From the NCBI GenBank assembly GCA_026874595.1, contig CM049314.1, positions 56,654,300 through 56,718,299 of the forward strand: a stretch of DNA of 64,000 nt, written 5' to 3'. Positions 60,170-64,000 of this stretch are shown here, piece after piece. The stretch comes from Sipunculus nudus. Its lineage: Eukaryota > Annelida > Sipuncula > Golfingiida > Sipunculidae. Positions within the stretch are counted from its first letter, which is position 1, and every line of letters begins with the position of its first letter. The notes below the pieces were generated by a model. That model did not search any database. It was not told the DNA's origin and was given only the letters and a program-made list of their open reading frames with translations. The translations under genes were made by a program, and so were the position numbers.

Positions 60170-63100
60170 ATGATCAGCATGACATCGATGCTTACAATAC
60201 CCAACGACCCGATACATCATTACATCAGAAACGCCTGGGAAGGCAATTTAAGCAAGAAAGCCATTGTAAGTGAATTCACTTTTCATCGAAATAATTTTTA
60301 AAATAATCATACTAAGTTGTATAAAACACGTACTTTGAGTGGAAATTTTTATGAGAAATGACCAATGTCACCCGTTAACAGTTACCCCTTTTTGGTTGTC
60401 ACAATAAGGAGGATATGACTTTCCAGGTTCTTTTAAAGTCATTTGAATCACCAGGCAGACCTCAGGAAATATACATACACGCATTTACCTCCAAATAAAC
60501 TCAAAGACGAACGTAGGTTAACAAAATAAAATAATAACAAAATAATAGGAATACTTTCAGGTCACTAGGGGTATGTCAACATCAATGAACGTAATCACAC
60601 AGTCCTATTTAACAAAGCACATACACAGAGTCCTCAGGGTAGCTGATTCAAATCACGTGACTCCGCAATGTTAAGTCCACAGTCCTAGCGTAATCCCTGT
60701 GTACACAGTAAACTCCAAATTACTGACTCGCACTTTAGTTCTCCTCTAGCGGTGACCATCACCAGTCCATGGATACAAATCAAGTGTTAATCCACAAATG
60801 TCCTGTGTTAGAGCCCTCTGTCATTTGCTTTATCCCTCTTAGATGCACTCAGTTATAACTATCCGGCTGTCGGATACCGAGTAAACTCTCACCAGCGAAT
60901 CCCATCACCGTTATATCTCAGCGTCAAAACGAAGTCTCTCGCTTGTTACTGGGAGCTCTCTAAACGATCCGAATTGCCTGTCAATCGGCAAACATCACTA
61001 CAGTCTCTTGCAGTACTGCACACAACATTAGTAGACGGCTCCCTCAGACTAGACTGTCCATACACTATGACACTACAGCCCCACAAAGCTCACCAAAGAA
61101 AAAAAGACCAGCCGGTCGGACTGCTCGCAGCTACATACAGGTAAGACACCACTCTCAAAGGGGCTACATGCTCTTGTGTCGACAATCGCCCGCTCTCCAG
61201 TTTTGTACCAGTTCCTGACGTCACAAGTCCGCCAGAATCCTCCGCCAATCAGCACCACTACCTATCTGTTCCGCTGACACAAACATCAAATTGCAGTAGA
61301 CATGCCCCCAGGTATAATACGTCGGAAAAACTATTCTAGAGAAATCCACAGACAAACATAGACATGTTGGCGCCAGCTAAACACTGTTCTAAGGAGATCG
61401 TCGTACAAGATCGGCTTCTCACAGCTCAAAAAAGGAACATCAAAGGTGATCGCTAATCTCTCTGATGTCGATATCAAACAAACCACGTGCTACTCCTAAC
61501 TGATTTTTTCACGCTAATTTAATCTGCAAAACCATTATCTGATCATACTCCCTATATCCAAATATATACACAAAAAGTCACAGTCCTCTGGTAACACTGG
61601 TTCCCTTGGAAAAAGGCTGCCCTAATTAAGTGACAGAGCGGGTTGCCTTTGGCTTATAGTAAAGTAGACATGGTGTAGTTTTTGATGGCGCACACATCGT
61701 ATCAGCACTCAATTCAGCACCGAGTTTATATAAAGATAAATAAAAATAAAAAAAATAGAGAATTCAAAACCACCAATAATTAGGGTTCCCAACCTGTTAC
61801 GCCTTATACCACGTTAAATACACTGGTTGCTCACTAAATAAAACTCTGGTAAACAAGAACTCTGGTTAAATAGTCTCTTGACCTCCTAAAGTGGTAATAC
61901 TGGACCCCAACTGGCATTATGGGCCCCGGCTGGCAATAATTGCCCCTTTCTGGCAGCAACTCTCTAGACACTGGTTGGCAGGCACCTTTCTGGACACTGA
62001 CAGGCGGCAATTATCTCCAACGGGTTGGCTTCTGGACTCTTCAGGCTCCAAAAACTGTATGTCCCCACTAAGTATGCAACTCTCTTCCTTCGAGGCTCAT
62101 TTATATTCATAAGTCTAATACAAAACCTTGGCCTGTTTTTTTTCTATGGTCCATCTATATTCATGAGCACGCTCAATACTGAATTCAGCACGCGGTGATC
62201 GCTATTGAATTACCCGTTTATCTCACACACCAAAAATACTCTGCCCGGCGACCCTGGTTTACTTACAAAACACAAAGATACCACTAACCTGAGAATTCAA
62301 AACAAAATTAAACCGAAATACACAATCTATTTTGTGATAAACATGACATAAGTCAAACATTAACAATTTGCTTATTTGCCAACAGGTGTATATAGAAGGC
62401 GTGGGACATTGCACTTACACATATGGCAATCTACAAGATATGGTATTCCACTTTACACGGGGCCTCTACGTTCATGGTGTGCGCAACGAAGATGCTGTCT
62501 TAATAATGAGTACCAACAACACAGAGTTCCTGGTAACACTTTTGGCATGCTGGCATCTTGGGGCTACCGTTACAGTTGCAAATATACAATGTAAACCAGG
62601 TATTAGATATTTTTGGATTTACTTTTATAAATTGCGTAACAATGTTTCCGACCATGCCATATCGTTTCATGCTCCTACTGTACTGTTACTATAACGTTAA
62701 TGTTTATTTCTAAGCTTTTCTGGGAAATCTAGTTCTAGTTCCCTAGCTATCATCTTCATACCGGTTTCAGTGAGTTAGCTAGCCTTCCTTTCTTAAGTAG
62801 AATCCGTTAAGCCATTTTATCGAGACAACAAATGGGTAATTGAGGTCACATCCTTTTCAATAATGGACAGCCTTGTATTTTAAGTAGAATAAAAATGAAT
62901 GAATTTTTTTATCGAAATAAAATAAAGGAAACATGCATATGAGCAGTACAAACCCGTTACCATTTTAAAAATAATCATAATGATCGACTTATATTTCAGA
63001 TGAACTTCGCAGACAGATAGATGATGCAAAGGTTACACATATAGTGGGTCATGAGAATTACATAAATACCTGCGAAGAAGCAGCAGAAACTGCTCAGAGT

Positions 63101-63667
63101 AAAGTCAAGGTGACACTTGGTATCATATGCTATTCTGATGATGCTCAACACATAAAGGCGGTAGCAACACGATTTAAAACACACTCAACATATCCTACTT
63201 GTCACTTGACAAGACTTTGATAAATTTATTCTGTATTAAAAGCTCTGTTTCACACATACCACGAGAGAGCAAAATAGTTACTTTAACACACGCCTTCGAA
63301 GGATCTGAAATAATGCTTAACAGATGATAAGAATATTTGCTTCGCATGTTCATATAACTTTTTTTAAAAACATGCATTTTATTATTCTTTAATTGCATAT
63401 TATCTGTCTTGAAAGATATTTACATTTCCAATAAGATTCTCCTTCGTGATTGCAGTCTGTAATTATAATTGGCGACCATGACAGACTCCTAACGTGGGCA
63501 ACAGTAATCGAACAAGGAAGACGCGTGCTGCCCCAGTTTCAACCTAGGTGTGAGATTAAACAGGGACAGGACGTAGCGTTAATCCTGTACACCAGTGGGA
63601 CCACTGGAGTGCCGAAAGGAGTTATGCTCACCCACCGCAATATTGTTGCAAGTCTTGAGCAATACAA
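60170..63667 (+). CDS. ANL-superfamily acyl-CoA synthetase / 4CL-luciferase-like enzyme, N-terminal half (partial)
   Basis: Exons 60170-60265, 62386-62599, 63000-63109 and 63456-63667 join with matching phases (0, 1, 0; the last ends in phase 2), each with GT-AG sites. The product so far is about 210 residues and leaves the window before the C-terminal half. It starts [19 protein letters not shown]. It continues with the family's N-terminal pattern ([20 protein letters not shown], then [20 protein letters not shown], then [16 protein letters not shown]) and has the ATP-binding A3 motif [17 protein letters not shown] in the last exon. The domain order and motif are canonical for 4-coumarate-CoA ligase/luciferase-type adenylating enzymes. 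The substrate is unknown. The first exon could also be internal, because TATATACATCGTAG just before it can act as an acceptor. Its intron-rich structure sets it apart from the intronless ANL gene at 34961-36625. Confidence 0.9.
60390..62345. other. GC-richer insertion-like block within intron 1 of the ANL gene
   Basis: Most of the 2.1-kb first intron is noticeably less AT-rich than the other intronic and intergenic sequence, as expected of a transposon or LTR-like insertion. No coding similarity is recognised and I could not define its ends. It contains a TGACGTCA cAMP-response-like site (61216-61223) and a CCAAT box (61245-61249). It also has a CTGGCA-rich imperfect repeat at 61905-62035. 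Confidence 0.4.
61905..62035. repeat. CTGGCA/CTGGACACTG imperfect tandem repeat
   Basis: Words such as AACTGGCA, GGCTGGCAATAATTG, TTTCTGGCAGC, ACACTGGTTGGCAGGC and TTTCTGGACACTGACAGGCG recur every 20-30 bases. Confidence 0.5.
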
Positions 63668-64000
63668 GTGGGTTATTGTATAATGTAACATTTATTGCAA
63701 TAATGCCCTATTTATAAAACGATTCATTAAACGCTAGCGACTGACTGACGATGCATCACGTCGACTGATTACAACATATTTAGAATTTCTATTACACCTA
63801 TGTTTTGTTTCGTCTGTTATAATCTTTCGCGTATTTTTGTGTTCTCACACGATTAAAATGCTTACATATACACATACATATGCTAATATTTACCTGTTTC
63901 ATCTTCAAGAACATGCTGTAATAAGACAAACACAAATTAATGTAGCTGTTTCGGCAAAGGGAGTTCAGCAGATATGTCTCATTTACAGTCAGGAAAGATT
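63668..64000. other. Intron of the third ANL gene
   Basis: Sequence after the donor (AA|GTGGGT) at 63667. No further exon is recognised before the window ends. Confidence 0.5.

Noticed and set aside
1-64000. CRISPR arrays, operons, rRNA genes, functional tRNA genes, bacterial-type systems
   Set aside because: None seen. Tandem repeats here lack the regular repeat-spacer pattern of CRISPR, and gene structure is eukaryotic.

Overview
The window looks like AT-rich, intron-bearing, repeat-laden animal DNA. Supporting signs are GT-AG exons with open frames, a signal peptide–TSP1–C-type-lectin gene, several acyl-adenylating (ANL superfamily) enzyme genes, L1/Tx1-type LINE remnants, a hAT-type DNA transposon and many long (AT)n tracts. 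A mollusc, probably a bivalve, is my inference from the gene content and the style of the dispersed repeats. It is not proven by the sequence. There is no prokaryotic, organellar or viral gene organisation.

Layout. 1-6177: no recognisable gene; inverted repeats and (AT)n tracts. 6178-7878: a small four-exon secreted lectin gene on the plus strand, followed by a decayed tandem copy of its last exon (8748-9585). 9600-13690: no supported gene. 13690-14889 (minus): a frameshifted ANL-enzyme pseudogene. 14890-34960: gene-poor, with minisatellites, a dispersed repeat (27.3 kb), a 5'-truncated LINE framed by a ~167-bp direct repeat (28.9-30.5 kb) and a SINE-like tRNA remnant (32.2 kb). 34961-36625 (minus): an intact, intronless 554-aa ANL enzyme, the clearest gene of the window. 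38960-42600: a long degenerate LINE. 43.4-45.9 kb: dispersed and tandem repeats. 46218-48383: a 2.17-kb hAT-type element with terminal inverted repeats and a perfect 8-bp target duplication. 48.4-51.1 kb: exons of one or two unidentified genes. 51.8-58.6 kb: a dispersed repeat, a foldback-like pair of inverted tandem arrays and a minisatellite. 60170-63667 (plus): the N-terminal half of a third, multi-exon ANL enzyme that runs out of the window.

The functional theme is acyl-CoA synthetase/luciferase-like adenylating enzymes: one intact, one dead paralogue colinear with it, and one intron-rich relative. They lie within 50 kb, separated by transposons and satellites that could promote local duplication. 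The lectin gene appears unrelated to them.
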